From NCBI GenBank assembly GCA_002414505.1, contig DHZF01000158.1:3153-9317 (forward strand): a stretch of DNA of 6,165 bases, read 5' to 3'. The position numbers were made by a program, and so were the translations under genes. This DNA is from Hyphomonas sp. UBA5111 (GTDB lineage: Bacteria; Pseudomonadota; Alphaproteobacteria; Caulobacterales; Hyphomonadaceae). The first letter of the stretch is position 1. Every line of letters begins with the position of its first letter. The notes below the pieces were generated by a model, which saw only the letters and a program-made list of their open reading frames with translations, searched no databases and was not told the DNA's origin. Below, piece by piece: positions 6,148 to 6,165 of the stretch.

Positions 6148-6165
6148 AGGTGACGGGCGCAAATG
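6148..6165 (+). promoter_or_regulatory. Possible ribosome binding site and start codon of a divergent gene cut by the window edge
   Basis: AGGTGA (6148-6153) is followed after 9 bases by ATG, which forms the last three bases of the window (6163-6165). This is the normal arrangement of a translation start, divergent from the DUF45 gene with only 32 bases between the two ATGs. No coding sequence is visible, so it remains a guess. Confidence 0.25.

Overview
The window looks like an ordinary chromosomal stretch from a GC-rich, flagellated alphaproteobacterium. The evidence for this is the codon use, the protein sequences, and a motA gene with no motB beside it. Separate motA and motB loci are known from Caulobacter, so Caulobacterales or Hyphomonadaceae is a reasonable guess, but it is inferred from sequence style and not proven. 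Genes are tightly packed, and no gap between genes exceeds about 95 bases. I see no RNA gene, insertion sequence, prophage, CRISPR array, toxin-antitoxin pair or defence system.

Layout, left to right. (1) 1-843 (+): the 3' part of an ATP-binding subunit of a peptide/nickel-type (Opp/Dpp) ABC importer, cut by the window edge inside its Walker A motif. (2) 938-1813 (+): motA, the flagellar stator ring protein, probably starting at TTG. A perfect 8-bp inverted repeat lies just upstream and partly overlaps its likely ribosome binding site. (3) 1867-2877 (+): an endonuclease/exonuclease/phosphatase-fold Mg-dependent phosphoesterase with its full active-site set. (4) 2916-3440 (+): a 174-residue soluble protein of unknown function, starting at GTG, with a candidate sigma-70-type promoter just before it. 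(5) 3488-5404 (+): a large CPA-type cation/proton antiporter with a C-terminal TrkA/RCK-like cytoplasmic region. (6) 5411-6130 (-): a YgjP/DUF45 family metal-dependent hydrolase, convergent with the antiporter and only 6 bases from it. Inverted repeats but no U-tract lie at this junction.

The five plus-strand genes do not form one obvious pathway (import, motility, phosphoester cleavage, unknown, ion homeostasis). Genes 3-5 are spaced 38 and 47 bases apart and could be partly co-transcribed. I found no convincing undescribed system. The points most worth a second look are the hairpin before motA, the loss of all the family's C-terminal cysteines in the ABC ATPase, and the unnamed 174-residue protein next to the antiporter.
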